NCBI GenBank assembly: GCA_035450685.1
Contig: DAOTNF010000005.1
Span: 57,873-121,872 of the forward strand
DNA: 64,000 bases
Source: Syntrophosphaera sp035450685
Lineage (GTDB): Bacteria; Cloacimonadota; Cloacimonadia; Cloacimonadales; Cloacimonadaceae
Direction: 5' to 3'
Shown: positions 7,043-16,849 of the stretch, piece after piece
Position numbering within the stretch: the stretch's first letter is position 1
How the letters are laid out: the number at the start of each line of letters is the position of its first letter
Program-made: the position numbers and the translations under genes
Notes under the pieces: model-generated
What the model saw: the letters and a program-made list of their open reading frames with translations, nothing else
Databases searched by the model: none
What the model was told of the DNA's origin: nothing

Positions 7043-8313
7043 GTGCTTTCACCTCGTTTATTCATTTTATGTAATTTCACTTTCAGTATCTTCTTTTCAG
7101 TGGCCTGCAACACCTGGATGCGCCAGGGCTCCAGCTCTATCACCTGTCCCCGCAGGGGAATCCGTTCCAGACGGTCAAGGATCAATCCCGCCAGGGTCTC
7201 GTAATCGCCCTCGGGAAGGTCGATGCCGTGGTCTTCCGCCAGGGTGTCGATCTCCACATCCGCCGATGCCAGCCAGGTATTGGGCGAAACCTGCTGCACA
7301 TCCGGTGCCTCGTCCTCCACGTCATATTCGTCTTCGATGTCGCCCACGATCTCCTCCAGAATGTCTTCCATGGTCACGATGCCGGAGGTGCCGCCATAGG
7401 AATCAACCACGATGGCCATGCTGCGGTGCTGTTTCTGCATTTCGCGCAGCAGGACGTCGAGGTCGGTGTTTTCGGGGGTGAAATAGGGCTCCAGCATCAG
7501 CTTGGAAACCGGGGTCTGGGGGGTGAACTCGCGTTTAAGGACATCGTAAATGATGAGGATGCCCACGATGTCATCCAGATTCTGGCGATAGACGGGGTAG
7601 CGGGTGAAGCCTTCCTCGCGGGCTATCTCGATTGCTTCGGCGATGGTGGCTGACTCCTGGATGGCGATCACATCTGTGCGGGGCACCATCACGTTGTGGG
7701 CTTCCTGCTCGGTAAAATCCAGGGCGTCCTCGATCATCTCGAGCTGGGGCTCGTCCTTGGCGTCGGTGCTGGTGATGGAAAGCAGGTAGGCCAGATCGTC
7801 CTTGGTCAGGTAATTAAAGTCTTGCTCGCCAGATATTTTTAGTAGCTTTCTGACGCCGCGGTTGAGCCAGGTGACCAGCAGCACAAAGGGGCTCAGCATA
7901 TATGAAATGAACCGCATAAGCGGGAAGACCTTGGGTACCAGGGTGTCCGCGTGGGAACGGAAATAGGCTTTGGGAAAGACCTCACCAAAGATCAGCGCCA
8001 CGCCACCCACTATCAGAGCGGTGTATTTTGGATTGATGAAGGGGGAGTTTATCCTGTGCACCAGATAGGTGGAGATGGTGGCTAACAGGACAGTCGTGAT
8101 GTTTGTACCCAACAGGGTGGTGCCTAAAAAGACATCCGGATGGCGCACGTATTCCAGCAAGCGGGCGAGCGACCTGTTCTTTTTGGCGCGGTTTTCCAGT
8201 TCGATCTGGTTGATGGAGATCGCGCCTGTCTCGAATCCGGCAAAGAGGAACATCAGCGCCAGCAGGAACAGCATGATCGCCGTCCAGAGGATGATCTCAA
8301 TTATCAGGGGCAT
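7039..8313 (-). CDS. CNNM/CorC-HlyC family membrane protein with CBS pair
   Basis: A 424-aa protein. An N-terminal DUF21 membrane region (three to four spans to about residue 170, starting MPLIIEIILWTAIMLFLL) is followed by two CBS domains (MVPRTDVIAI, then SYGGTSGIVTMEDILEEIVGDIEDE) and a C-terminal CorC_HlyC domain (LAGLILDRLERIP). Family members are linked to Mg2+/Co2+ efflux or membrane ion homeostasis; hemolysin activity is not implied. It starts one base after the prfA stop and overlaps ftcD, forming part of a prfA-corC-ftcD run. Confidence 0.9.
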   Translation of the reverse strand: MPLIIEIILWTAIMLFLLALMFLFAGFETGAISINQIELENRAKKNRSLARLLEYVRHPDVFLGTTLLGTNITTVLLATISTYLVHRINSPFINPKYTALIVGGVALIFGEVFPKAYFRSHADTLVPKVFPLMRFISYMLSPFVLLVTWLNRGVRKLLKISGEQDFNYLTKDDLAYLLSITSTDAKDEPQLEMIEDALDFTEQEAHNVMVPRTDVIAIQESATIAEAIEIAREEGFTRYPVYRQNLDDIVGILIIYDVLKREFTPQTPVSKLMLEPYFTPENTDLDVLLREMQKQHRSMAIVVDSYGGTSGIVTMEDILEEIVGDIEDEYDVEDEAPDVQQVSPNTWLASADVEIDTLAEDHGIDLPEGDYETLAGLILDRLERIPLRGQVIELEPWRIQVLQATEKKILKVKLHKMNKRGEST

Positions 8314-9381
8314 TTACTCATTCACTTTTTCGTTTCGCCAGGCTATTCTGAGCGCCTGGATAAACTCATCTATATTGCCTGCCAAAAAACCATCGAGGTT
8401 GTAGCTTGTCAAGTTTATTCGGTGATCGGTGACCCTGGACTGGGGAAAATTGTAGGTGCGGATCTTGGCGGAGCGGTCTCCCGTGCTCACCTGCGCCTTG
8501 CGGGAACTGGCTATTTCCTGCTCCTGGCGCGATATCTCGGCATCCAGCAGGCGGGAACGCAGCACTTTCATGGCCTTGGCCTTGTTTTTGATCTGGGATT
8601 TCTCGTCCTGGCAGGTGACCACAATGCCGGTGGGAATGTGGGTGATGCGCACAGCAGAGTCGGTGGTGTTCACGCTTTGCCCGCCGTGTCCGGTGCTGCG
8701 GTAAACATCCACGCGCAGGTCGTTGTCGTTGATCACGACGTCTACCTCCTCTGCTTCCGGAAGCACCGCCACGCTGACCGCGGAGGTGTGGATGCGGCCA
8801 CTGGATTCGGTGACCGGAATCCTCTGCACGCGGTGCACTCCACTCTCGAAGCGCATCAGGCCGTAGGCGTCTTCGCCGTTGAGTTGAAAGATTATCTCTT
8901 TGTAGCCGCCCAGACCGGTCTCGTTAAGGTCGAGAAGTTGCAGTTTCCAGCCTTTTTGCTCCGCGAAGTATGAATACATGCGATAGAGGTCGGCCACGAA
9001 CAGGGCGGCTTCCTCTCCGCCGGTGCCGGCACGAATCTCCACGATGGCGTTCTTGCCGTCATTGGGATCACTGGGGATGAGCAGGTCACGCAGCTTCAAC
9101 TCGCTCTGCTCCAGTTTCTGCTGCAAGTCCTCCAGCTCCAGGCGTGCCAGCTCTTCCATTTCGGCGTCACTTTCCGTCTGAAGCAGGTGCTCCGCGCCCT
9201 GGATCTGCTTTTCCAACTCCTGGTAGCGCGCCCATTCCGCGTTGATCTCGTTCAGTTCCTTGAACCTGCGCATCAACTCCCGGTAGCCGCGGGTGTCCGC
9301 TATCACCGCCGGATCGGACAGCTTGCCATTCAGCTCTTCCAGTTCCGCCGTGAGGTTGTCCAGCTTTTCCCGGGGCAGCAT
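8314..9381 (-). CDS. prfA: Peptide chain release factor 1
   Basis: A 355-aa class I release factor that recognises UAA/UAG and triggers peptidyl-tRNA hydrolysis. GGQ is at residues 233-235 in STGHGGQSVNTTDSAVRI. The codon-recognition motif is PVT (189-191), the RF1-type PxT rather than the SPF of RF2. The N-terminal helical domain is complete. It begins the prfA-corC-ftcD group and follows the YqhQ homologue by one base. In Firmicutes YqhQ-type genes also sit close to prfA, so the order is plausible. Confidence 0.96.
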   Translation of the reverse strand: MLPREKLDNLTAELEELNGKLSDPAVIADTRGYRELMRRFKELNEINAEWARYQELEKQIQGAEHLLQTESDAEMEELARLELEDLQQKLEQSELKLRDLLIPSDPNDGKNAIVEIRAGTGGEEAALFVADLYRMYSYFAEQKGWKLQLLDLNETGLGGYKEIIFQLNGEDAYGLMRFESGVHRVQRIPVTESSGRIHTSAVSVAVLPEAEEVDVVINDNDLRVDVYRSTGHGGQSVNTTDSAVRITHIPTGIVVTCQDEKSQIKNKAKAMKVLRSRLLDAEISRQEQEIASSRKAQVSTGDRSAKIRTYNFPQSRVTDHRINLTSYNLDGFLAGNIDEFIQALRIAWRNEKVNE

Positions 9382-9382
9382 T

Positions 9383-10360
9383 TTAACCTTGCATCAGGGT
9401 GACGTTGTGTTCGGAGTAGTCCATCTTCAACGCGGCTTTCATGGCGACCAGCGCGGTTTCCACCATGCTGTCGTCCGGCTCGCGGGTGGTGATGTGCTGC
9501 AAGCCCATGCCCGGCCAGGTCATCAGTTTTACTAGAGGGTGGTTGATATTGCGTCCGCTGAATTTGAGGACTTCGTAGCTCACTCCGGACACCAGGGGGA
9601 TCAGCAGAAGGTGGTAGCCCAGCCTGAGCAGCAGGGGCACCTGGGCCTTGAGGATAAAGACCGAGACGAGTGTGTCCACCACCGAAAAGATGAGGATGGA
9701 AATGAGCAGCACAAAGAACATGAAGCTGGTGCCGCAGCGGGGGTGGATAGTTGTAAAGCTCTGGATGTCGGCAATTTGCAGGTTGCTGTCCTTCTCGTAG
9801 GCGTGGATGTTCTTATGCTCGGCCCCGTGGTATTGGAAGAGGCGGCGGATTTCCTTCATAAGGCTGATCAGCCAGACATAGAGGACGAAGAAGGCGATGC
9901 GAATGCCGCCGGCAAAGAGGTTGAAATAGAGGTTCTGTTTGGAGAGCCCGATCCAATCCGCCAGCTTGTAGGGCAGAAAGCCAAAGAGCAGGAAAGCAAG
10001 CCCGATAGCAAAGACAAAGCTCAGCAGTTCCTCCACCTTCGATGAGGATTTGGAGCTTGTTTTGGGCTTTTTCCCCCTGGCGGCCTCATCAGCGGCGATG
10101 TCCAGTTCCGCGCGGTTGGCGGAGAGGGTGAGGGTCTTGACCCCGATTACCATCATCTCGATGAGGGACACAAAGCCACGCAGGATCGGCAGCCCCAATA
10201 TCTTGCCCTTTTGGGTCTTGCTGATAAACGGCTGCACAAACAGCTCCAGCGAGCCGTCCTTGCGGCGGATGGCGGTTGCCAGGGAGTCCGGCCCCCGCAT
10301 CATCACACCTTCTATCACTGCCTGGCCGCCAACGGCGATCTCGGGTTTTTTAGCGTTCAT
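9383..10360 (-). CDS. yqhQ: DUF1385 membrane protein, YqhQ homologue
   Basis: About 325 aa. The N-terminus has the family signature VGGQAVIEGVMMRGP, followed by a basic/cytosolic part, four to five membrane spans, and the conserved YHGAEHKNIHAYEKD and HPRCGTSF motifs. The biochemical role of the family is not established. I chose the ATG at 10360 because AAAGGAGC lies six bases upstream; an in-frame TTG 18 bases earlier would overlap that ribosome site. It lies between the rpmE terminator and prfA. Confidence 0.9.
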   Translation of the reverse strand: MNAKKPEIAVGGQAVIEGVMMRGPDSLATAIRRKDGSLELFVQPFISKTQKGKILGLPILRGFVSLIEMMVIGVKTLTLSANRAELDIAADEAARGKKPKTSSKSSSKVEELLSFVFAIGLAFLLFGFLPYKLADWIGLSKQNLYFNLFAGGIRIAFFVLYVWLISLMKEIRRLFQYHGAEHKNIHAYEKDSNLQIADIQSFTTIHPRCGTSFMFFVLLISILIFSVVDTLVSVFILKAQVPLLLRLGYHLLLIPLVSGVSYEVLKFSGRNINHPLVKLMTWPGMGLQHITTREPDDSMVETALVAMKAALKMDYSEHNVTLMQG

Positions 10361-10406
10361 GATCGGCTCCTTTGCCAAATTAACAAGTATTTTTTTGCCA
10401 GGATGT

Positions 10407-10454
10407 AAAAAACGCCATCATCCGTGCTTCCCGCGCAGCGGATAAATGGCGTCT
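10407..10454 (-). terminator. Terminator after rpmE
   Basis: In the minus direction, AAGACGCCATTTATCCG pairs with CGGATGATGGCGTTTTTT around a 14-nt loop, with one imperfect base step and a run of six T. It separates rpmE from yqhQ. Confidence 0.8.
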
Positions 10455-10469
10455 TAAACCTGGTAGTGG

Positions 10470-10679
10470 CTACTTTTCGTCTTTGAGGTTATACTTGCGG
10501 TTAAACTTCTCGACGCGGCCGGCGGTATCGATGATTTTCTGTTTGCCGGTGTAGAAAGGGTGGCACACACTGCAGATATCGACCTGCATGTTGCCTTTGG
10601 TGGAACGGGTCTGAAACTCGTTGCCGCAGGCGCACTTGACAGTGACGACCTCATATTTGGGATGGATTCCCTGTTTCAT
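10470..10679 (-). CDS. rpmE: 50S ribosomal protein L31
   Basis: A 69-aa protein starting MKQGIHPKYEVVTVKCACGN, with TGKQKIIDTAGRVEKF near the C-terminus. It is the zinc-binding type: Cys residues in CACG and CSVCHPF form the ribbon. The start is fixed by AGGAGC 12 bases before the ATG at 10679. The open frame extends a further 71 codons upstream, but that part has no conserved content and is rejected. Confidence 0.96.
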   Translation of the reverse strand: MKQGIHPKYEVVTVKCACGNEFQTRSTKGNMQVDICSVCHPFYTGKQKIIDTAGRVEKFNRKYNLKDEK

Positions 10680-10945
10680 TTTATCTTGCTCCTTGAGAAA
10701 AATATTATTAGTTGTTTGCCAGAATTTTAGACTTGCCTCCCCTGTCAACTGTTTTTTAACCCCCGCTTTTTTCCAGATCTTGCAGACTGCTTTGCACCGC
10801 GGAAAGACGGCAGATTTGCCGGCAGGGAAAATTCCACAGGCCGCAAAGCACTTGACAGCAGAAGCCTGCATCAGAATTTGTCCGTTGACCATACTATTGA
10901 ACGGTATGCGCTTGTAAGTTCAGAGCGCCCGAATGGAGAAGAAAA

Positions 10946-13432
10946 ATGGAATATCCCTTTACCAGGATCGAGAAAAAATGGCAGCAGGTCTGGAACGACC
11001 GCCGGATCTTCAACCCCCCGGATTTCCCGGACAAGCCCAAATACTATGTGCTATCCATGTTTCCCTATCCTTCCGGTGTGCTCCATTGCGGCCACTTTTC
11101 AAACTATGCCATCAGCGACGCCATCTCCCGCCTGAAAATGATGGAAGGCTATGCCGTGATGCAGCCCATGGGCTACGACGCCTTTGGCATGCCCGCGGAG
11201 AACTTTGCCATCCAGCACAACTCCCATCCCCGCATCACCACCGAGGAAAACATCGCCGCCATGCGCGTCCAGTTCGACTTCATGGGCTTTGGCCTGGATT
11301 GGGAGCGCGAGATAAGCACCTGCCGCCCGGAATATTACAAATGGGGACAGTTCCTCTTCAAAAAGCTCTATGAAAAAGGACTGGTTTACCGCAAAAAAAG
11401 CTGGCAAAACTGGTGTGAGGAATGCCAGACCGTGCTCGCCAACGAGCAGGTGGAAAACGGCCATTGCTGGCGCTGCCACAGCGAGGTGACCCAGAAAGAA
11501 CTGGAGCAGTGGTATTTCCGCATCACGGACTACGCCGAGGAACTGCTGGACTTCAGCAAGATGATCGACTGGCCGGAGCGCGTGATCCTGATGCAGAAGC
11601 ACTGGATCGGCAAAAGCGAAGGCACCCGCATCGAGTTCCCCCTGGAAAACGGAAGCGAGAGCATCCCCGTCTTCACCACCCGCCCGGACACCGTCTATGG
11701 GGTCACCTTCATGGCCCTGCCGCCGGAGCATCCGCTGGTGCAGAAATGGCTGGAGGAAGACCCGGACAACCGCGAACTGCATGACTTTTGCCACAAAGTG
11801 ATCAACGAGGACAAGCTCCTGCGCGCCGCGGAAGACACCACCAAGGAAGGTGTCTTCAGTGGCAGATACTGCCTCAATCCGCTGAACGGCAACAAGGTGC
11901 AGATTTGGGTGACCAACTATGTGCTGATGGATTACGGCACCGGAGCGGTGATGGCAGTGCCCGCGCACGACCAGCGCGACTTTGAATTTGCCAGAAAATA
12001 CGGCATCCCCATACTGCTGGTGATCCAGAATCCCCAGCAGGATCTTGTTTTGGAACAGATGACCGAGGCCTATGTCGAGCCCGGGATCATCGCCAATTCC
12101 GCCCCCTTCGACGGCATGGACAGCGAAGCCGCCAAGGCCGCCATCTCCGCCCGCATCGAGGAACTGGGCTGCGGCCAGGTGACCAGCACCTACCGCCTGC
12201 GCGACTGGGGCATCTCCCGCCAGCGCTATTGGGGCAACCCCATCCCCGTGATCCACTGCCCGCAGTGCGGCGTGGTGCTTGTCCCGGATTCCGATCTGCC
12301 CGTGCTGTTGCCGGATAACGTGCAGGTGGGCAAAACCACCTCCAACCCCCTGCTCTCCGTTCCGGAATGGTACATGACCGTCTGCCCCAAATGCGGCGCG
12401 GCAGCCAAACGCGAGACGGACACGATGGACACCTTTGTGGACAGTTCCTGGTACTATGCCCGCTATGCCGATCCCAAAAACGACAAGGCCCCCTTCGACC
12501 CCGCCAAAGCCAAGCACTGGCTGCCGGTGGATCAATACATCGGCGGCATCGAACATGCCTGCATGCACCTGCTCTACGCCCGCTTCATCGGCAAGTTCAT
12601 GCGCGACCTGGGCTGGCTGGACTGCGACGAACCTTTCTCCCGCCTGCTCACCCAGGGCATGGTGCTCAAAGACGGCGCGAAAATGAGCAAATCCAAGGGC
12701 AACGCGGTCGATCCCGGCTACATCATCGACCGTTTCGGCGCGGACACCCTGCGCGTATTCCTGCTCTTCGCCTCCCCGCCGGACAAGGATGTGGAGTGGA
12801 GCGACGACGGCGTGATGGGAGCTTTCCGCTTCCTCAACCGCATCTGGCGCCTGATCGAAGGCAACCTGGACGCCATCAGGCGCGGATTGCAGCTCAATGT
12901 CAAATTGGAAGAGGTGACTCCGCCCTTGCGTGACCTGCTCTTCAGCACCCATAGCACCATTAAAAAGTGGATGGACGATTGCCAGAACAGGATGCAATAC
13001 AACACCGCCATCGCCGCAGTGATGGAGCATCTCAACCACTGCGTGGCCGTGAAAGACCCTGCCAGGCTCAAGGATTCAGACCTGGCGGTCTTTGCCGAAG
13101 CCTGCGGCGTTATCCCGCAACTGATCTATCCCTTCGCGCCCCATGTGGCGGAAGAGCTGTGGCAGATGCTCGGCCATGAAAAGCTGCTGCACGACAGCGG
13201 CTTGCCTGCCTGCAAGGAAGAGTTTCTGCAGCGCGCCAGCGTCACCTATGTGGTGCAGGTGAACGGCAAACTGCGCGGCAAGCTGGAAGTGGCTCCCGAC
13301 ATCGATCCCGAGGAACTGAAGAAACTGGCTCTGGAAGTGGAGAATGTGAAGCACAGCCTGCAAGGCTGGACGGTTAAGAAAGTGATAGTTATTCCCGGCA
13401 AGATGGTCTCCATCGCGGCGGGTAAACAATAA
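10946..13432 (+). CDS. leuS: Leucyl-tRNA synthetase
   Basis: An 828-aa class Ia synthetase charging tRNA-Leu. The first signature is a HIGH variant, HCGH (residues 47-50) in SMFPYPSGVLHCGH. The KMSKS loop is at 579-583. The CP1 editing insertion is present (TTRPDTVYGVTFMA, GAVMAVPAHDQRDF). The C-terminal end, VNGKLRGKLEV and VIVIPGKMVSIAA, is the usual LeuRS tail. The ATG is preceded by GGAGAAGAAAA. It is transcribed alone and divergent from rpmE; I saw no T-box in the 266-base gap. Confidence 0.97.
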   Translation: MEYPFTRIEKKWQQVWNDRRIFNPPDFPDKPKYYVLSMFPYPSGVLHCGHFSNYAISDAISRLKMMEGYAVMQPMGYDAFGMPAENFAIQHNSHPRITTEENIAAMRVQFDFMGFGLDWEREISTCRPEYYKWGQFLFKKLYEKGLVYRKKSWQNWCEECQTVLANEQVENGHCWRCHSEVTQKELEQWYFRITDYAEELLDFSKMIDWPERVILMQKHWIGKSEGTRIEFPLENGSESIPVFTTRPDTVYGVTFMALPPEHPLVQKWLEEDPDNRELHDFCHKVINEDKLLRAAEDTTKEGVFSGRYCLNPLNGNKVQIWVTNYVLMDYGTGAVMAVPAHDQRDFEFARKYGIPILLVIQNPQQDLVLEQMTEAYVEPGIIANSAPFDGMDSEAAKAAISARIEELGCGQVTSTYRLRDWGISRQRYWGNPIPVIHCPQCGVVLVPDSDLPVLLPDNVQVGKTTSNPLLSVPEWYMTVCPKCGAAAKRETDTMDTFVDSSWYYARYADPKNDKAPFDPAKAKHWLPVDQYIGGIEHACMHLLYARFIGKFMRDLGWLDCDEPFSRLLTQGMVLKDGAKMSKSKGNAVDPGYIIDRFGADTLRVFLLFASPPDKDVEWSDDGVMGAFRFLNRIWRLIEGNLDAIRRGLQLNVKLEEVTPPLRDLLFSTHSTIKKWMDDCQNRMQYNTAIAAVMEHLNHCVAVKDPARLKDSDLAVFAEACGVIPQLIYPFAPHVAEELWQMLGHEKLLHDSGLPACKEEFLQRASVTYVVQVNGKLRGKLEVAPDIDPEELKKLALEVENVKHSLQGWTVKKVIVIPGKMVSIAAGKQ

Positions 13433-13450
13433 AGCAAAATAATTGGACGG

Positions 13451-13482
13451 CAAGAGGATGGCACGTGCCGCCCTCTTGTTTG
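13451..13482 (+). terminator. Probable terminator after leuS
   Basis: CAAGAGG (13451-13457) pairs with CCTCTTG (13472-13478), with an inner GGCACGTGCC palindrome and a short TTTG tail. Just upstream, GGACG can pair with CGTCC beyond the tail. The T-run is weak. Confidence 0.5.
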
Positions 13483-13556
13483 CGTCCGACAGCCCGCCCG
13501 GCTGGCCCTCATATCCAACCGCCAGCCAAGGGGCGGTCAGGCAGGGGTCTTCCTGG

Positions 13557-13585
13557 GGTCAACCTTATAATTTATAAGGATGACC
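13557..13585 (+). repeat. R5 dyad, copy 2 (island 2)
   Basis: GGTCAACCTTATAA-T-TTATAAGGATGACC, preceded by GGGTCTTCCTG and followed by CTAAGGATGATGG as in the other copies. This is the smallest island: the 150-base gap between convergent leuS and mnmE holds R5 alone, without R1 or R2. That shows R5 is an independent module. Confidence 0.88.
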
Positions 13586-13637
13586 TAAGGATGATGGGTT
13601 AATCGACTGCGGCGCAGTATGATAGGCAAAGGGGAGG

Positions 13638-14990
13638 CTACTTTCCGATACAAAAGTTGGAAAAGATACGCTCAAGCAAATCATCGCTGCTGATCACCCC
13701 CAAAATCTCTTCCAGAGCCTTGCTGGCGGCGATCAGATCGAAAGCGGTGAACTCGAATCCCGCCTCATCCCGCAGCGAGTCCAGCGCTTTTACAAGGGCA
13801 TCCTCACATCTTTGCAGGGCAGCCAGATGGCGGGCATTGGTGACCAAAGGACGGCGCAGATCAGGCTGCTGGAGCTGGAAACGCTCCATAATGGCGGCTT
13901 TGAGCTGATCCAAGCCATCCTCCCGTATAACGGTGACGGGGATACAGCCGGAAGAAGTCAAACCAGGCCCGGCAAGGTCGCTCTTGCTGAGCAGCCAGAG
14001 GGTTTTGGGGTGGAATTCCGGGGGGATGAGTATGTCTTCAGTTCCCTGCCGCGCTTGATCCGCCGGGCTTAAATGCAGGATCAGGTCCGCGGAACGCATC
14101 AGCTCGAAAGAACGCTCGATGCCCTGCCGCTCGATGCTATCCCGGGTGTCGCGCAGTCCGGCGGTGTCCGTGAGGATGAGGGTGTATCCCTGCAAGGCGA
14201 CCCTTTCTTCCAGATAGTCGCGCGTGGTGCCGGGATGGGGGGTCACGATGGCCCTGTTGTAGCGGAGAAAGGCGTTGAAGAGTGAGGATTTACCGGAGTT
14301 CGGGGGGCCCGCGATCAGCACGCGGATGCCCTCGCGGATGATCCTGCCCTGGCGTCCTTCGCTTTGCAGCAGGCGGGTTTGCTCCAGAATGCCGCTTATC
14401 CTCTGGCGCAGGTCGTCCAGATCGATCTGGGGCAAATCCTGATCGGCAAAATCGATGGCCAGTTCGCAGCGCAGGCGTGCCGCGGTGATTTGTTCCAGCA
14501 GCTCCCCGAGATGGCTGGAAAGCTGCCCCTGCACCTGCATCAGGGCGGCCGTTCCCGCCAGGCTTCCGGTGGCAAGGATGAGGTCGTTGACGGCTTCCGC
14601 CTGGACAAGATCCATCTTGCCGTTGAGCAAGGCGCGCAGGGTGAACTCACCGGGGCGGGCAAGGCGGGCTTCCAGCAAGAGGTTTTCCAGCACCCGCGCC
14701 ACAATCTCCGGATTTCCGTGGCAGGAAATCTCCACGCAATCCTCTCCGGTGTAGCTGGCAGGCGCGCGGAAAACGGCGCAAAGCACCTGATCCAAAGGAA
14801 AGCCCCCGCGGTCGTAAAAACTGCCCAATATTAAGCCTTGGGAGGTGAGCTTGAGCAGTTTGCCACGGGGGCGGAAATATTTGGCGACGATTTCGATGCT
14901 GTCCCTGCCGCTGACCCGGATGAGGCTAACGGCAGAATAGCCGGGAGCGGTGATCTGCGCGCAGATCGCTTCCTGCTGGGAAGGCATCAT
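13638..14990 (-). CDS. mnmE: tRNA modification GTPase MnmE (TrmE)
   Basis: A 450-aa GTPase that, with MnmG, installs the xm5 group at U34 of tRNAs using a folate-bound one-carbon unit. It has the N-terminal folate-binding domain, a helical domain interrupted by the G domain, GPPNSGKS (G1, residues 228-235), PGTTRDYLEE (G2), DTAGLRDT (G3), a SKSD G4, and the invariant C-terminal FCIGK (446-450). The ATG overlaps the dxs stop (ATGA), so it is the last gene of the long minus-strand operon. No mnmG is in the window. Confidence 0.97.
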   Translation of the reverse strand: MMPSQQEAICAQITAPGYSAVSLIRVSGRDSIEIVAKYFRPRGKLLKLTSQGLILGSFYDRGGFPLDQVLCAVFRAPASYTGEDCVEISCHGNPEIVARVLENLLLEARLARPGEFTLRALLNGKMDLVQAEAVNDLILATGSLAGTAALMQVQGQLSSHLGELLEQITAARLRCELAIDFADQDLPQIDLDDLRQRISGILEQTRLLQSEGRQGRIIREGIRVLIAGPPNSGKSSLFNAFLRYNRAIVTPHPGTTRDYLEERVALQGYTLILTDTAGLRDTRDSIERQGIERSFELMRSADLILHLSPADQARQGTEDILIPPEFHPKTLWLLSKSDLAGPGLTSSGCIPVTVIREDGLDQLKAAIMERFQLQQPDLRRPLVTNARHLAALQRCEDALVKALDSLRDEAGFEFTAFDLIAASKALEEILGVISSDDLLERIFSNFCIGK

Positions 14991-16849
14991 CCGTCCAGTC
15001 TGGCCTTGATGTCCGCCAGCAGTTTATCTGCCGTGAAGCCGATAAGATCGAGCAACTCGGAGATTTTGCCATGGGTGATAAAGTGGTCGGGATAGCCAAA
15101 GTTGACCACCTTGCAAGCTTGTTCCGCCAGGATTTGGGCGATGCGCGAACCTATCCCGCCGATGACGGAATTGCTTTCAAAGGTGAAAACATGCTGGCAC
15201 CCGCCGCCGACCTCCAGCAGCAGTTCCTCATCCAAAGGCTTGAGGCTGAGCAGGTTGACCAGCCAGGGCTGATGCCCCTTGTCCTTCAGTTTTTGCCAGA
15301 CCTCGCTGGCCAGGCCGAGGGTGTCTCCGGCAGCCAGCAGGGCTATTTTTTTGCCTTTGTGGATGGTTTTGGCTTTGCCGGGGCTAAACTCCTTGAGGGG
15401 CTTGCCGGAGCAAACGGCGATTCCCCGCGGATAGCGGATCGCGATGGGGCCGTCCTGGTAGCCCGCGGCATAGCGCAGCATGGCATCCAACTCCTCGGAA
15501 GTGGTGGGAGCCAGGATTTGCAGGTTGGGCACCATATTCAGGTAGGAGATGTCGAAGGCGCCGTGGTGGGTGGCGCCGTCCTCGCCCACCAGTCCCGCCC
15601 GGTCGATGCACAACACCACAGGCAGCCTGGGCAGCGCCACATCGTGGATGATCTGATCCAGCGCGCGCTGGAAAAAGGTGCTGTAAACCGCCACAAAGGG
15701 CTTGATCCCTTTGGTGGCCATGCCCGCGGCGAGGGTGACCGCGTGCTGTTCGGCAATGCCCACATCGTAAAAACGCTGGGGAAACTCTTTCTCGAAGGGC
15801 GCGAGTCCCGTTCCATCCGCCATGGCGGCGGTGATTGCCATCACCTTCCTGTTCTCTCTGGCGATCCTGCAGAGGCTGTTGCCAAACACCTCGCTCCAGC
15901 TTTCGCTGCCGCTGCAAATCGTCTGTCCGGTCTTGCTCTCAAAAGGCCCCACCCCGTGGAACCGGGAGGCGTCCTGCTCCGCCGGGCTGTAGCCCCGGCC
16001 TTTTTGGGTGACCACGTGCAGCAGCACCGGCCCCACCATGTAGCGTTTGATGCGCCTGAACATGTTGCAAAGCTGTTTGATGTCGTGCCCGTCGATGGGG
16101 CCCACATACTTGAAGCCCAGGTCTTCAAAAATAATATTGGGAACCAGGATGTTAATCATGGATTCCTCAATCTTTTGCGCTCCCAGGATGAAGCGCCGGC
16201 GCACGTTTTCCGGCAGGTTTTCGCTGAGTTCCCAGACCTGCTTTTTGATGGCATTGTAAGGTTTGCTGGCCAGCATCCGCGCCATGTATTTCTGCAAGCC
16301 GCCCACATTTTTGGAGATGGACATGCTGTTGTCGTTGAGGATGACCAGAAACTTGTCCTTTTGCAGGTGTCCGGCATGGTTGAGGGCTTCAAAGCTCATG
16401 CCCCCCGTGAGGGCGCCGTCCCCGATCACGGCTACGCTGTGGTGATTTTCGCGCAGATGCTCCTTGGCGCAGGCGATGCCCAGGGCCGCGGAGACGGAGG
16501 TGCTGCTGTGTCCGGTGCTGAAGGCGTCATAGGGGCTTTCATCCCGGTTGGTGAAGCCGCTGATCCCGCCCAGGCTGCGCAGGGTGTCGAAACGCTCGTT
16601 GCGTCCGGTAAGTATCTTCCAGGCATAGCTTTGGTGCCCCACATCCCAGACGATCCTGTCTTTGAGGGGATCGAAGCTGTGGAGCAGCGAGATGGCGATC
16701 TCCACCGCGCCAAGGCTGGGGGCCAGATGTCCGCCGTTTTGCGAAGAAACTTCCACGATGCGTTTGCGCACTTCCGTGGCAAGCAGGTCAAGCTCTTTCT
16801 GCTTCAGCTTGCGGATGGCGGCAGGGTCTTGTATGTTTTCCAAAATCAT
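14987..16849 (-). CDS. dxs: 1-deoxy-D-xylulose-5-phosphate synthase
   Basis: A 620-aa thiamine-diphosphate enzyme condensing pyruvate and glyceraldehyde-3-phosphate, the first step of the MEP isoprenoid pathway. Motifs are VWDVGHQSYAWKILTGR, GHSSTSVSAALG, the TPP-binding GDGALTGGMSFEALNHAG...NDNSMSI region, and DVGIAEQHAVTLAAGMA. The start at 16849 has GGAGGAGAAAA in front and overlaps the stop of the BatA-like gene. The open frame runs 53 codons further upstream, but that part lies inside the neighbouring gene. dxr lies 26 kb away on the other strand. Confidence 0.97.
   Translation of the reverse strand: MILENIQDPAAIRKLKQKELDLLATEVRKRIVEVSSQNGGHLAPSLGAVEIAISLLHSFDPLKDRIVWDVGHQSYAWKILTGRNERFDTLRSLGGISGFTNRDESPYDAFSTGHSSTSVSAALGIACAKEHLRENHHSVAVIGDGALTGGMSFEALNHAGHLQKDKFLVILNDNSMSISKNVGGLQKYMARMLASKPYNAIKKQVWELSENLPENVRRRFILGAQKIEESMINILVPNIIFEDLGFKYVGPIDGHDIKQLCNMFRRIKRYMVGPVLLHVVTQKGRGYSPAEQDASRFHGVGPFESKTGQTICSGSESWSEVFGNSLCRIARENRKVMAITAAMADGTGLAPFEKEFPQRFYDVGIAEQHAVTLAAGMATKGIKPFVAVYSTFFQRALDQIIHDVALPRLPVVLCIDRAGLVGEDGATHHGAFDISYLNMVPNLQILAPTTSEELDAMLRYAAGYQDGPIAIRYPRGIAVCSGKPLKEFSPGKAKTIHKGKKIALLAAGDTLGLASEVWQKLKDKGHQPWLVNLLSLKPLDEELLLEVGGGCQHVFTFESNSVIGGIGSRIAQILAEQACKVVNFGYPDHFITHGKISELLDLIGFTADKLLADIKARLDG

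Noticed and set aside
10470..10892. A longer 140-codon version of the rpmE frame
   Set aside because: The extra 71 codons have no L31 similarity, and a good ribosome site sits in front of the internal ATG.
10680..10945. T-box or other amino-acid riboswitch ahead of leuS
   Set aside because: No T-box motif or terminator/antiterminator pair; the gap is short and also contains the rpmE upstream region.
11099..13039. A 646-codon minus-strand frame opposite leuS
   Set aside because: Antisense shadow; LeuRS signatures on the plus strand are unambiguous.
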